NCBI RefSeq assembly: GCF_007830445.1
Contig: NZ_VLKR01000001.1
Coordinates: 62,001-126,000 of the forward strand
Direction: 5' to 3'
Length of the DNA stretch: 64,000 bases
Origin: Sphingobacterium siyangense
Lineage (GTDB): Bacteria > Bacteroidota > Bacteroidia > Sphingobacteriales > Sphingobacteriaceae
In this document: one piece after another, positions 43,108-52,111 of the stretch
Layout of the letters: each line of letters begins with the position of its first letter
Position numbering within the stretch: the stretch's first letter is position 1
Position numbers and translations under genes: made by a program
The notes under the pieces: generated by a model
Seen by the model: only the letters and a program-made list of their open reading frames with translations
Told to the model about the DNA's origin: nothing
Databases searched by the model: none

Positions 43108-45117
43108 AAAGATATTCAACTGTCCTTTTTCATCAAAAAAAACATCGCTGATAAAAACGATACGCTGATCTCCCGTCTTTAGGGTGCGGCCATGATATAC
43201 ACAGCGGATTTTTCCTTCCTTATCCTGAAATAAACTATTGTGCCCAGTACCCGAAACCACTCCACCTCTATTGGTATTCTTTTCAATGATCGGATTAGAT
43301 ACCGATTTTTGATAGCTTCCCAAAGGAGCAGTTGCTGTTGCGTAGCCAACAGCGTAATTGGCTCCAGCAAAATAATTGGCCGAATACATCATGTGGTATA
43401 ATCCGTTTTCTTTGACTAAAAAAGAACCTTCCGTCCATCGTCTATTGACCTCACCTGAAGTTACCGATCTACTTTCCCATTCTGATTGAGCATCGTTCAT
43501 CGTAATTGGGGGGCGCATTAAAAGAACCGGATTCCCTATCACCTTTGTCATACTGCTATCCAATTCGACTCCGTAAACCCAGCTTTCTTCAATATTCTTA
43601 TAGCCAAATTTCTTTTCTGCCCAAGTTGCAATTTCTGATTCCACAGGATGTTCGTAGCAGCAGCGTGAATAGAACAGATAATTTCTATGGTCTGTATCTC
43701 TAAAAACATTCGCGTCAATGATGGGATATCCAGGATCAAAAATAGGTTTCCCGCTCAGATCTTTAAATGGCCCCAATGGACTATCCGACACTGCAACTCC
43801 TATACGATAGTTTTCCAGGTGTTTTTTCGGATTTTCTTTCCAATGAGCACTATAATACATGTAATATTTGTTATTCACACGATAGACCTCTGGCGCCCAG
43901 AAATCCTTTTCCCCCCAACCATTCGGCTGTTTGGCATCGTATACTTTTCCCTCCTTTTTCCATGTCTTTAGATCTTTGGAACTATAGGCTATAAATCCAT
44001 TTTCAGTCCCGCCGGTTCCATATAAATAGTATTGATCCGAAGGTGGATCGAAAACAATAAAAGGATCACCAAAGGCTACATCTGTTTGATAGGATTTTCT
44101 AGGTTGCCTCGATCGTTGATCTGTGCTTAAAAAGCGAAACTTTGCAGTTTCGAATTGGGGAATCAAGAGACCGTTGCTATTTGCCACGAATTGAATCGGC
44201 ACTATGGCTGTCCGCCGAGGCGCAACCTTTTCATCTGAAAAATGTGTATGACAGACGTAATACCATTGCTTTCCTTTTTTGAAAATGTCACCATGTCCAG
44301 TTCCGGCAAATCCGCTATTTTTACGGCTTAATGCAGGCTGACCTTCCAGTTTTTTCCAGGGTCCATAAATATTTTCAGCGATAGCAACACCCACAGCGTA
44401 GTCCTTATTCCGAAAATCATTCGCCGAATAGAACATATAATAATATTTTCCCTCTCGAATGACAGTGGGACCTTCACTTACTGTCCAGTCGGCATTCGCC
44501 GTATTTTCCCAGGGAAGTTCTGGATGGAGACATTCTTTCAGCGTTTCTTCCTTTATTCCGGAATAATCTGACTTCAGCTCCGCCACAAAAATTCTATTCC
44601 CATCCTTTAACCTTACATGAAATAGGTATTTTTTCCCATCTTTATCGCGGAATACAAATGGATCAATTTGCTTTTGCCCAATAGCAATTGGCACTTTGGC
44701 AGTTTGCTTAAAAGGACCCGTTGGAGCATCACCGACTGCGATTGCAATATGCTCATCGGCTGTGTAAGCCATATAAAACTTACCATTCTCAAACCATACT
44801 TGCGGAGCCCAAAATCCTTTTGATCCAAAGATATCACCCTTTACAGCCGCAAAACCTGAATTAACTCCCTCCGGACTTACCCAGGAATCTAAATCCTTAG
44901 ACTGGTATACTTTAAAGCCCTGCTGTTCATGCTGATCACCATTCGTACCATAAAGGTAATAATATCCTTTGTGATAGAATATGGTCGGATCCGCTTGAAA
45001 AATGCCGTTTATAGGCATCTGCGCATTTTCAATCTGATCTTTGTTTACAGTTTGCGCAAATGTCCTTGGGACAAAAAACAGTAAGAAAGCAATAGGCAGC
45101 AAATATATTTTGTTCAT
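43099..45117 (-). CDS. tandem glycoside hydrolase family 43 protein
   Basis: A 672-residue secreted protein: signal peptide (residues 1-21), then two consecutive five-bladed GH43 domains. The first has ADPTIFYHKGYYYLYGT, DPFVFRDKDGKKYLF and SEGPTVIREGKYYYMFYSAND; the second has GDPFIVFDPPSDQYYLYGT, DANVFRDTDHRNYLF and TEGSFLVKENGLYHMMYSAN. Each keeps the catalytic Asp/Asp/Glu set as far as I can see. GH43 acts on arabinose- or xylose-containing glycans; substrate unassigned. Single gene. Confidence 0.92.
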   Translation of the reverse strand: MNKIYLLPIAFLLFFVPRTFAQTVNKDQIENAQMPINGIFQADPTIFYHKGYYYLYGTNGDQHEQQGFKVYQSKDLDSWVSPEGVNSGFAAVKGDIFGSKGFWAPQVWFENGKFYMAYTADEHIAIAVGDAPTGPFKQTAKVPIAIGQKQIDPFVFRDKDGKKYLFHVRLKDGNRIFVAELKSDYSGIKEETLKECLHPELPWENTANADWTVSEGPTVIREGKYYYMFYSANDFRNKDYAVGVAIAENIYGPWKKLEGQPALSRKNSGFAGTGHGDIFKKGKQWYYVCHTHFSDEKVAPRRTAIVPIQFVANSNGLLIPQFETAKFRFLSTDQRSRQPRKSYQTDVAFGDPFIVFDPPSDQYYLYGTGGTENGFIAYSSKDLKTWKKEGKVYDAKQPNGWGEKDFWAPEVYRVNNKYYMYYSAHWKENPKKHLENYRIGVAVSDSPLGPFKDLSGKPIFDPGYPIIDANVFRDTDHRNYLFYSRCCYEHPVESEIATWAEKKFGYKNIEESWVYGVELDSSMTKVIGNPVLLMRPPITMNDAQSEWESRSVTSGEVNRRWTEGSFLVKENGLYHMMYSANYFAGANYAVGYATATAPLGSYQKSVSNPIIEKNTNRGGVVSGTGHNSLFQDKEGKIRCVYHGRTLKTGDQRIVFISDVFFDEKGQLNIFTD

Positions 45118-45384
45118 TGATTATAATACATCATATAGGTGAAAGCCTAAAATTGAACAAATATTTGCTAAGATTGGAGGTAAATCGTATCAATTGAATA
45201 TCATTTTGTATCAGATTAAAAATCTCCAGATAAATTTATTGAAATCCATTCCTCTTCTATTCCCACAAACCCATTTTACTATCCAGACTTTTTCTATCCG
45301 AAAACATTTCGCTATATACACCAACATACTGACACTATCTTTACGGATCAAAATTTCCCTGATCATTTGCCAGGAAAATTTTCG

Positions 45385-46041
45385 CTAATTTAAAATACCT
45401 CTTTCAAAAGCAAACTTAACCAGATGTGCCGTGTTTTTTACGCCCGCTTTGTCTATGAGGTTCTGACGATGCCCCTCAACAGTACGCTTACTTAAAAAAA
45501 TCTTATCTGCAATTTCAACATTCGTGTAGCCTTCCGCAATCAGTTTTAATACTTCAAGTTCACGCTCCGAAATATCAAAATCCGTTTGCCATTCTCCTGG
45601 GATCTGCGCATAGCTTTGCCCAGAACGGACTTGATCTAAAAGTATCATGGCGATCTCTTCACTCATGTACCGACCTCCGTTAGCAATATGATTCAGCCCA
45701 AAAAGCAATTCGTGATAGCCAACATTTTTGACCAAATAGCCAGCCAGACCAGATTCAAACGCCTCAATGACATAATTAATCTGATTCAGCATGGATAGTA
45801 TAACCACTTTAATAGATGAATACTGTTTGTTTAGGACCTGAAGCAATTCCATGCCGTCCATTTCATCCATACTGATATCCGTTAAGACGATATCAGGAAC
45901 AGAATTTGCACTTAGGAAGTCGAGCGCCTCTTTGCCATTCGACGCTTCGCCAACGACTTCAAATCCTTCTTGAGATTCTAATAGTAATTTTATTCCGTTA
46001 CGTACAACCATGTGGTCTTCAACCAATAGGATTTTTATCAT
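45385..46041 (-). CDS. NarL/FixJ family response regulator
   Basis: A 218-residue two-domain regulator: receiver (acidic pair Glu8-Asp9, phospho-Asp55 in IVLTDISMDE) and C-terminal LuxR-type helix-turn-helix (ELEVLKLIAEGYTNVEIADKIFLSKRTVEGHRQNL). It begins 10 bp after the kinase-like gene upstream, so the two are an operon. Targets unknown. Confidence 0.95.
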   Translation of the reverse strand: MIKILLVEDHMVVRNGIKLLLESQEGFEVVGEASNGKEALDFLSANSVPDIVLTDISMDEMDGMELLQVLNKQYSSIKVVILSMLNQINYVIEAFESGLAGYLVKNVGYHELLFGLNHIANGGRYMSEEIAMILLDQVRSGQSYAQIPGEWQTDFDISERELEVLKLIAEGYTNVEIADKIFLSKRTVEGHRQNLIDKAGVKNTAHLVKFAFERGILN

Positions 46042-46051
46042 TATTATCTTT

Positions 46052-46783
46052 TTAAATAGTCAATTTTAGTAAAATACCTGCTACAAGTGTATCATTCATA
46101 ATCTGCGCATTGTAGAGTTCTGCAATCTTCGTCAAGCGCATTTGTCTGTTTTCGGGCTTTGATACTGACAAGGCTTCTCCTTGTTGAAAAAAAGGTGATA
46201 CTTTGACAAGAATTTCAAATTCGATCACCTGCACTGAAATTGAGATCGACTGCGAGGCCATTTCATCATTTAAATATTGAAACATTGCAGTCAGAAATTT
46301 AAATAGATGAATTTGCGTCTGATGATGTAATTCTCGCAAATGAGGGTCAAGCAACGTATCAATTATAAAACCAGATCGTTTTTTGTAACTGGCAACGGCT
46401 TCATCAACAGCGTGAAAAATTCCCAGGTCATTTAATATGGGATTGTACAGCAATCCCGCTTTATTGCGGATTTCTATAACTAAGGTAGTCAATGAATCAC
46501 GTAGGCAACGTAATTCTTCAAAATCGCCATAACGATTAGTGAAATTCTGAAGCGATATACGCATTCCGTAAAGCTCCTGAGCCAGTTCATCGCGAAAATA
46601 CCGTCCTATTTTTCCGATATCATCCTGTTGATTCCTAATAATCGATTTATAAAAATCTTCTTGGCTACCGTCCCATACTTCCTTTAACTCCGCCTGATCT
46701 TTTAGACCTTCAGATTGGCCTTTCGGTCCATCTGATAGGTCAAAATATAGTTTTTTGTTCACGTCCCCCATATTGTTTTCCAT
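46052..46783 (-). CDS. histidine-kinase-like protein lacking the phospho-histidine
   Basis: The 243-residue cytoplasmic protein aligns to the dimerisation helix of NarX/LiaS-type kinases: IGRYFRDELAQELYGMRISLQNF, where the usual R-x-L-H-D reads RYFRD, with Arg64 in place of His. The ATPase region (HLFKFLTAMFQYLNDEMAS, then ISVQVIEFEILVKVS) lacks the Asn box and G motifs. It probably cannot phosphorylate and may instead bind or inhibit the adjacent response regulator; that role is inferred. Divergent from sigma paralogue B. Confidence 0.7.
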   Translation of the reverse strand: MENNMGDVNKKLYFDLSDGPKGQSEGLKDQAELKEVWDGSQEDFYKSIIRNQQDDIGKIGRYFRDELAQELYGMRISLQNFTNRYGDFEELRCLRDSLTTLVIEIRNKAGLLYNPILNDLGIFHAVDEAVASYKKRSGFIIDTLLDPHLRELHHQTQIHLFKFLTAMFQYLNDEMASQSISISVQVIEFEILVKVSPFFQQGEALSVSKPENRQMRLTKIAELYNAQIMNDTLVAGILLKLTI

Positions 46784-47131
46784 TTCATGTTGTAACTAAT
46801 AACCACTTCAAGGCACGAACAGTTTTAAAAATTAACACCTATTTATATAAAATATGTATCCTTTGAAGTACTGCGTATAAATACGTGCAAGAAAAAGATA
46901 AATGGGGGAATTTAGATAGGAAAACACTTGTTGTTAAAGTAAAAAAGTTCAAATAAAGCACCAATATACCAAGCGAACAATACACCCAAAACACTGTTTA
47001 ACAACTATTTAGAATAAAAAATAAATCTACTCGCTTGAAAACACTTGCCTCGATTCATCCTTCCAAATTGTTTTTTCTAGCATCTTAATTGCAGTGGATG
47101 TAGAAAAGATAGACACTTAAAATTTGATAAT
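46784..47131. other. divergent promoter region, pseudokinase and sigma B
   Basis: A gene-free 348 bp between divergent genes. It holds an AAATACGTGCA string (46879-46889) within a GCGTAT-AA-ATACG palindrome, and the 16-bp sigma-gene element at 47078-47093. Both promoters probably lie here; no minus-33/minus-7 pair is certain. Confidence 0.5.
47078..47093 (+). promoter_or_regulatory. 16-bp element shared by the two sigma genes (copy 2)
   Basis: TAGCATCTTAATTGCA, 38 bp before the ATG of sigma paralogue B; 14 of 16 positions match the copy at 33990-34005. An ATGTA string follows both copies at 4-5 bp. Confidence 0.5.
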
Positions 47132-47638
47132 ATGGAAAATACAACAATCGATCAACTGTTTAAGGAAAAAAGGCCTACGTTAAAGTATTTGGCAGCGCAA
47201 TTTACAAATGATCCGGATGAACGGGAAGATTTGGTTCAAGAGACCATGGTGAGGTCACTAGCATCTATCGAAAAATTCCTGAAACATCCGAAATTGATGT
47301 CTTGGCTCTATATCATTATGAAAAACACGTATATCAATCAATATACACGTAACAAAAGGTTAGAAAATTACAGAAGCGAATACATCAGCACTGGTTATCG
47401 CAATGAAATAACAACCAATCGCGGAGAAAATAATTTTGTTGCTTCTGATATACAGCATGCGCTCAATAATTTATCGAAAGACTATTATGACGCCTTTGCT
47501 ATGTTTTTGGAAGGGTTTAAATATTATGAAATTGCAGCGCATTTGCAAATACCGGAAGGAACTGTGAAAACACGTATACACATGGCACGAAAGTCCTTGC
47601 AAAAACAGCTTAAGATTTACTCAAAAAGTATTAACTAA
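47132..47638 (+). CDS. ECF-like sigma-70 factor (paralogue B)
   Basis: A 168-residue sigma factor closely related to the one at 34051: both share FTNDPDE, QETM/LVR, KHPKLMSWLYIIMKNTYINQY-type sequence and MPEGTxKTRIHMxRKxLQKQ-type region 4. The paralogues lie 13 kb apart with the same upstream element, suggesting duplication with conserved control. No anti-sigma gene adjacent; the divergent pseudokinase/response-regulator pair may be its partner system. Confidence 0.93.
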   Translation: MENTTIDQLFKEKRPTLKYLAAQFTNDPDEREDLVQETMVRSLASIEKFLKHPKLMSWLYIIMKNTYINQYTRNKRLENYRSEYISTGYRNEITTNRGENNFVASDIQHALNNLSKDYYDAFAMFLEGFKYYEIAAHLQIPEGTVKTRIHMARKSLQKQLKIYSKSIN

Positions 47639-47661
47639 AAAAATAGTCGTATTTCAAGAAC

Positions 47662-47687
47662 AAAAAGCAGGTTATAGCCTGCTTTTT
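47662..47687 (+). terminator. terminator after sigma B
   Basis: A 10-bp stem AAAAAGCAGG / CCTGCTTTTT with a 6-nt loop. Confidence 0.85.
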
Positions 47688-47807
47688 GAATTTACACCCC
47701 GTTATTTTGGCTAATATTGTTTTAGTCACTGCCGCTACCTCGGGATATATTTATTATATTTAGGGTGAAACTTACTAATTAAAATATCACTTTGAACATC
47801 ATGTAAT

Positions 47808-48530
47808 ATGAAAAAGCAAACAATCGCTATATTTCTTATATGCTTGAGCAGCATAATTTTAATATCGTCGTGTGGTTCGGTATCAAAGGAAAGTGAAAAC
47901 AGAATTCGTGTAAGTGGCGAAGGAAAGATTAGGATCATGCCCGACCAGGTCACCCTGACCATCAATACAACTTTCACAAAACCCAGAATGGTAGACGCGG
48001 TACGAGAAACACAAGCAACAGTCGACACCGTAATAGCGTTGCTCCAAAAATATGGACATCAAAAAGAAGATATCAAAACGAGTAGCGTGTCTGCAAATAA
48101 AGACTATCAATACATTGGTAATACCAATAAATTTATAGGTTATCAAGCACAGCAAACAATCGATTTTGTTTTACATGATTTATCGAAATTCACAGAATTA
48201 ACGGGAAAATTGTTAGAAACAAAAATCAGTGGGATCGGTTCCATCTCATTTGACCACTCCAGAGCAGACAGTATTTTAAGAGAAGCAGATCTTATTGCAT
48301 ATGATGATGCTTTAAAATCGGCAAAAAAACTTGCATCTAGGGCTGATGTTAAAATCGGAAAACTGCTATTTCTGTCTAATGATGGAAGCGCATCCAACGA
48401 ATCAACGCAGTACAGAACAGGAATGGCTCTAGAAACATTCAATAAAGGCTATGGTGGTGAAGGTTTTAAAATTGCTCCCGAAGTTTTAGAATTTAAAAGA
48501 ACGATATTTACGGAATTTGAAATCAAATAG
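47808..48530 (+). CDS. SIMPL domain (DUF541) lipoprotein
   Basis: A 240-residue protein with a lipoprotein signal (ILISSCGS, Cys22) and the SIMPL fold: IRVSGEGKIRIMPDQVTLTINTTF, GHQKEDIKTSSVSANKDY, YQAQQTIDFVLHDLSKF and KLLFLSNDGS. Members are periplasmic or outer-membrane proteins linked to envelope and oxidative stress; biochemical role unknown. Single gene. Confidence 0.92.
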   Translation: MKKQTIAIFLICLSSIILISSCGSVSKESENRIRVSGEGKIRIMPDQVTLTINTTFTKPRMVDAVRETQATVDTVIALLQKYGHQKEDIKTSSVSANKDYQYIGNTNKFIGYQAQQTIDFVLHDLSKFTELTGKLLETKISGIGSISFDHSRADSILREADLIAYDDALKSAKKLASRADVKIGKLLFLSNDGSASNESTQYRTGMALETFNKGYGGEGFKIAPEVLEFKRTIFTEFEIK

Positions 48531-48904
48531 ATGCCACACCGATTCTGTCTCCAATCAACCAGCGTCCTCGATTCAATAGTTGAATGAAAAAATAACGCTC
48601 GAGGGACAGTGTTTTAGCCGTTACGCGGACAAATTAGCTACCGATGATCGTCGAACTATTTTTTCGTATATTTAACATATAGTTTATATCCAGTTCATAT
48701 AAGTTCTGTTACTTTATAATGCGATAATTAATGTAGTCAACGGAGTTAATGTATCTATTATGAAAACGATAAACTATTTTTTCCAGCGGATTATATTTAG
48801 AATCTTTTTGGGTAGATTCAGTTCATTCTATTCACCATTAAGATTCCACAAAACTTAATTGTTTTTAAAAACGGCATTGAGGTCCGATAATTTTATTTTT
48901 GTAA
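48531..48904. other. intergenic region upstream of the GH1 gene
   Basis: A 374-bp stretch. A GTCCTCGA / TCGAGGGAC inverted pair (about 48562-48608) may end the SIMPL transcript, without a T-run. A 32-codon frame MKTINYFFQ... (48760-48858) is not supported by anything else. A TATTTTTG box just before the GH1 ATG fits the minus-7 consensus TAnnTTTG but leaves almost no leader. Confidence 0.4.
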
Positions 48905-50239
48905 ATGCTATTAACCAAAGATGCCTTTGGCAAAGATTTTATTTGGGGAGTTTCTACAGCTGCCTACCAGATTGAAGGAGCACATGATTTGCATGGAAAA
49001 GGCCCTTCTATCTGGGATATATTCGTCAAAAAAAGAAACCGTATATTTCAAAATCAACATGGTAATGAGGCCTGTGATTTTTACAATCGCTATGTTCAGG
49101 ACCTGTATTTGATGCAGGGAATGCATATTCCTAATTACAGATTCTCTTTATCATGGAGTCGTATATTTCCTGCTGGTATTGGTGCGGTAAATCAATCTGG
49201 ATTGGATTTTTATGATCGTTTGATCGATTTATCCCTTGAGTTAGGGATAACACCTTGGCCTACCTTATATCATTGGGATCTTCCACATGCATTGGAAAAG
49301 AAAGGTGGCTGGGTAAACCGTGATGTGAAAGATTGGTTTGGAGAATTTGTTTCCAAATGTGTGCAAACCTACGGGGACCGGGTCAAGCATTGGATGGTTC
49401 TCAACGAACCTACAGTATTTACTGCTGCAGGTTATTTCTTCGGTGTACATGCACCAGAGAGAAAAGGTTTGGGCAATTTTTTGGCTGCGTCCCATCATGC
49501 TGCATTAGCACAAGCTCAAGGCGGCCGAATTATTAAGTCTTTACAGCCTAATAGCGAAGTAGGAACGACTTTTTCTTGCTCCCATGTTGAGCCCTTTACG
49601 TCGAAAGACAGAGACATTCTTGCGGCAAAGAAAGCAGATGTATTGCTCAACCGCCTATTTATAGAACCGCTACTAGGAATGGGCTATCCAACACAAGAGA
49701 TTAAAATACTGGGTAGAATTGAAAAGTATATGCACGCGAATGATGAGCGAGATCTGCAATTTGATATGGACTTTATTGGCGTGCAAAATTATACACGGGA
49801 AATTATACGATACGCCATGTTCGTTCCTTATCTTCAAGCAAAGATAGTGTCGGCGAAAGAGCGCAAAGTTGAAATGACCGAAATGAACTGGGAAGTTTAC
49901 CCAGCCTCCATTTATTATATGCTCAAGAAATTTAGCGCCTACCCTAATATCCCCACTTTAATTGTTACCGAAAATGGTGCTGCATTTCCTGATAAAATTG
50001 AAAATGGTTTAGTGCATGACCCCAAAAGATTGAGCTATTTACAGCACGCTTTACAGGAGGTTTACCGTGCAAAACAAGAAGGAATAAATGTCAAAGGGTA
50101 TTTTGTATGGACATTCATGGACAACTTCGAATGGGCTGAAGGATATCGTCCAAGATTTGGACTAGTTTATGTTGATTTCAACAATCAACAGCGCATCGTC
50201 AAATCCTCTGGACATTGGTACGGAGACTTTTTAAAATAA
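48905..50239 (+). CDS. GH1 family beta-glucosidase
   Basis: A 444-residue GH1 enzyme with FIWGVSTAAYQIEGA, the acid/base Glu in MVLNEPTVF (about 165), WPTLYHWDLPHALEKKGGW and the nucleophile Glu in LIVTENGAAFPD (about 357). No signal peptide, so it should hydrolyse beta-glucosides in the cytoplasm. Length and motifs are normal. Single gene. Confidence 0.96.
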   Translation: MLLTKDAFGKDFIWGVSTAAYQIEGAHDLHGKGPSIWDIFVKKRNRIFQNQHGNEACDFYNRYVQDLYLMQGMHIPNYRFSLSWSRIFPAGIGAVNQSGLDFYDRLIDLSLELGITPWPTLYHWDLPHALEKKGGWVNRDVKDWFGEFVSKCVQTYGDRVKHWMVLNEPTVFTAAGYFFGVHAPERKGLGNFLAASHHAALAQAQGGRIIKSLQPNSEVGTTFSCSHVEPFTSKDRDILAAKKADVLLNRLFIEPLLGMGYPTQEIKILGRIEKYMHANDERDLQFDMDFIGVQNYTREIIRYAMFVPYLQAKIVSAKERKVEMTEMNWEVYPASIYYMLKKFSAYPNIPTLIVTENGAAFPDKIENGLVHDPKRLSYLQHALQEVYRAKQEGINVKGYFVWTFMDNFEWAEGYRPRFGLVYVDFNNQQRIVKSSGHWYGDFLK

Positions 50240-50258
50240 ATAAATGGCTTTTCCATCG

Positions 50259-51071
50259 TTATGAACGATATATCAAATTTGTAATTTTCAATAAAATCAG
50301 GCCAAGAAACAATGCGGCGACAATACTAAGTATTGTGACCAATGTATTCCTTCCGTTGTCTGCAAAAAAATAGATGGATAGTCCAGCCAATATACATGGA
50401 ATACCGATAACAATAAGCTTGACCCAATATATTCGGTCTTCTTCCTCACGGATAATTTTTGTTTCAACTGCGGCTAAAACATCCGGTCTATTCATTCTAA
50501 AATATTCGAGAATAATTTCGATTTCGTCTGAACGCAATTCACGAGGACGTACAATCTGCTGCTGCAAGGCAATAAGTAAAATATTTCCATCTCGCTGAAC
50601 TGAAATAACGGCCGACATTGGAAAGCGCTTTTTATACCCCATAGGGTTCATTGCATATCCTCTGTAGTCACTGTTATCTGGACTTAAACATACAAAATAC
50701 TCCGAACTCATTGCGAAGATCACATCGGTATGTTCCTGTTTGATTTCTTTCCATATAACGATAGCAGGCTTAATGGCTGCAAGCAATAGACATTGAAAAA
50801 TAAATATACCAAAAGACAAGCTGAATATCCACGACAAAGAAAATGAAAGGATTAAAAAAGCGATGATAAACGAGAGGACATTTGACCAAAAATCAATTTT
50901 CCGCTCGATTAAATAGAAAGTAATGACGCAGATTATTGGCGCAATGCTGGCTTTCCAATCCCAAAATATACTTACAATTCCGAGTATTGAAAACAGTGTA
51001 TAATTCAACAGTTGAAAATATGCTGACTTCCGCTGAAAATTAGTTCTTTTAATTTCAATGATATTTTCCAA
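50259..51071 (-). CDS. membrane protein of unknown function, 270 aa
   Basis: Several hydrophobic segments in two groups (about 20-120 and 215-265) flank a soluble middle with ALQQQIVRPRELRSDEIEIILEYFRMNRP. The middle has a pattern reminiscent of YcxB-like bacterial PH-type domains, but I would not assign it. Convergent with GH1 and divergent from the next gene. Confidence 0.7.
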   Translation of the reverse strand: MENIIEIKRTNFQRKSAYFQLLNYTLFSILGIVSIFWDWKASIAPIICVITFYLIERKIDFWSNVLSFIIAFLILSFSLSWIFSLSFGIFIFQCLLLAAIKPAIVIWKEIKQEHTDVIFAMSSEYFVCLSPDNSDYRGYAMNPMGYKKRFPMSAVISVQRDGNILLIALQQQIVRPRELRSDEIEIILEYFRMNRPDVLAAVETKIIREEEDRIYWVKLIVIGIPCILAGLSIYFFADNGRNTLVTILSIVAALFLGLILLKITNLIYRS

Positions 51072-51179
51072 TACGTTCTCTAATGAAATAACAAAATCTC
51101 TGTCGCTAAGATAGCTCTGATTGCATAAATATAAATATCTTTACTAAAATAAAAACACGTAAAAATAGAAGTCACCACT

Positions 51180-51695
51180 ATGAATACCTTTCAATTTAAA
51201 TCCCATAATGTTAAAAAGGGCTTGATCTTTGGATTTGGCTACCTAATTGTTGTATTTATCCTATGCTGTTTAATTTTTGGCGGTATAAATGTGCTAGCTG
51301 ATGCAGTAAACAACTTTGGTTCGGCAAAGGGTCTTGGTATATTGGTTGCTGTCGTTGTAATCGGTCCCCTAGTCATACTATTGCAATTCATCAATCCCAA
51401 GATAGAAATACAAGTTGATAAAAATAACTTATCTATTAAACAACCGAAAAAGGAGGACAAAATTATTCCGTTCGAGGTCATTCATTCCATGGAAATAAAT
51501 CATTCCTTGGTCAACCAACTTCAACTATTCGACCATAATGGAAAACTACTTACGACTATTCACCCTCAAAACGATATGAATGTAATTTTCTCCATTGCAA
51601 ATATAATCGCGCAACATGGTGGATTTACACAAAAAAGAGGAACCAAAAAGATCTTTGGTAATCCCGTCGAAACGATCTCATATTTCAGGCAATAA
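51180..51695 (+). CDS. membrane protein of unknown function, 171 aa
   Basis: Two transmembrane helices (about 16-38 and 51-68) are followed by a soluble C-terminal domain IEIQVDKNNLSIKQPKKEDKIIPFEVIHSMEI that resembles a small PH-like beta domain. It starts 108 bp from the divergent membrane gene and 21 bp before the DUF2809 gene, probably co-transcribed with the latter. No specific family known to me. Confidence 0.7.
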   Translation: MNTFQFKSHNVKKGLIFGFGYLIVVFILCCLIFGGINVLADAVNNFGSAKGLGILVAVVVIGPLVILLQFINPKIEIQVDKNNLSIKQPKKEDKIIPFEVIHSMEINHSLVNQLQLFDHNGKLLTTIHPQNDMNVIFSIANIIAQHGGFTQKRGTKKIFGNPVETISYFRQ

Positions 51696-51716
51696 CATTG
51701 TAGCGCATTCGTTTCG

Positions 51717-52109
51717 ATGAAACCAAAAATACACTATCTACTTCGCGTTGCTTTAACCATCTTCATGGGTTTGTTGTCACGGAAAATATCCGCCATTCCT
51801 ACCATTACCGGCGATGTACTGTATGCGGTTATGATTTATTGGTTGTCACGTTTTTTATTTACGAGGAAATCGTTATTATTTTCTTTTACGGCGACACTTA
51901 TATTTTGTTTTGCCATCGAATTTTTACAGCTTGTACAACATCCTTTACTTATATGGATAAGAAACAATCCGCTTTTGCGGCTCGTGTTTGGACAGGGCTT
52001 TTTATGGTCGGATCTTGTGGCTTACTGCCTGGGAACCGTCGGAGCTGCATGCATTGATTATCTTAATTATCAAATGTTAAAGACAGACCCTACGTTACGA
52101 ACTAAATAG
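51717..52109 (+). CDS. DUF2809 family membrane protein
   Basis: A 130-residue protein of four membrane helices with SRKISAIPTITGDVLYAVMIYW, AIEFLQLVQHPLLIWIRNNPL and GFLWSDLVAYCLGTVGA, the typical DUF2809 sequence. Function unknown. Convergent with the VOC gene 2 bp away. Confidence 0.9.
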   Translation: MKPKIHYLLRVALTIFMGLLSRKISAIPTITGDVLYAVMIYWLSRFLFTRKSLLFSFTATLIFCFAIEFLQLVQHPLLIWIRNNPLLRLVFGQGFLWSDLVAYCLGTVGAACIDYLNYQMLKTDPTLRTK

Positions 52110-52111
52110 AC

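Noticed and set aside
45194..45388. 64-codon plus-strand ORF between GH43 and the response regulator
   Set aside because: Low-complexity Ile/Leu/Thr/Phe composition typical of AT-rich noncoding DNA; no leader or homology seen.
48760..48858. 32-codon ORF before the GH1 gene
   Set aside because: Short, AT-driven and without any supporting context.
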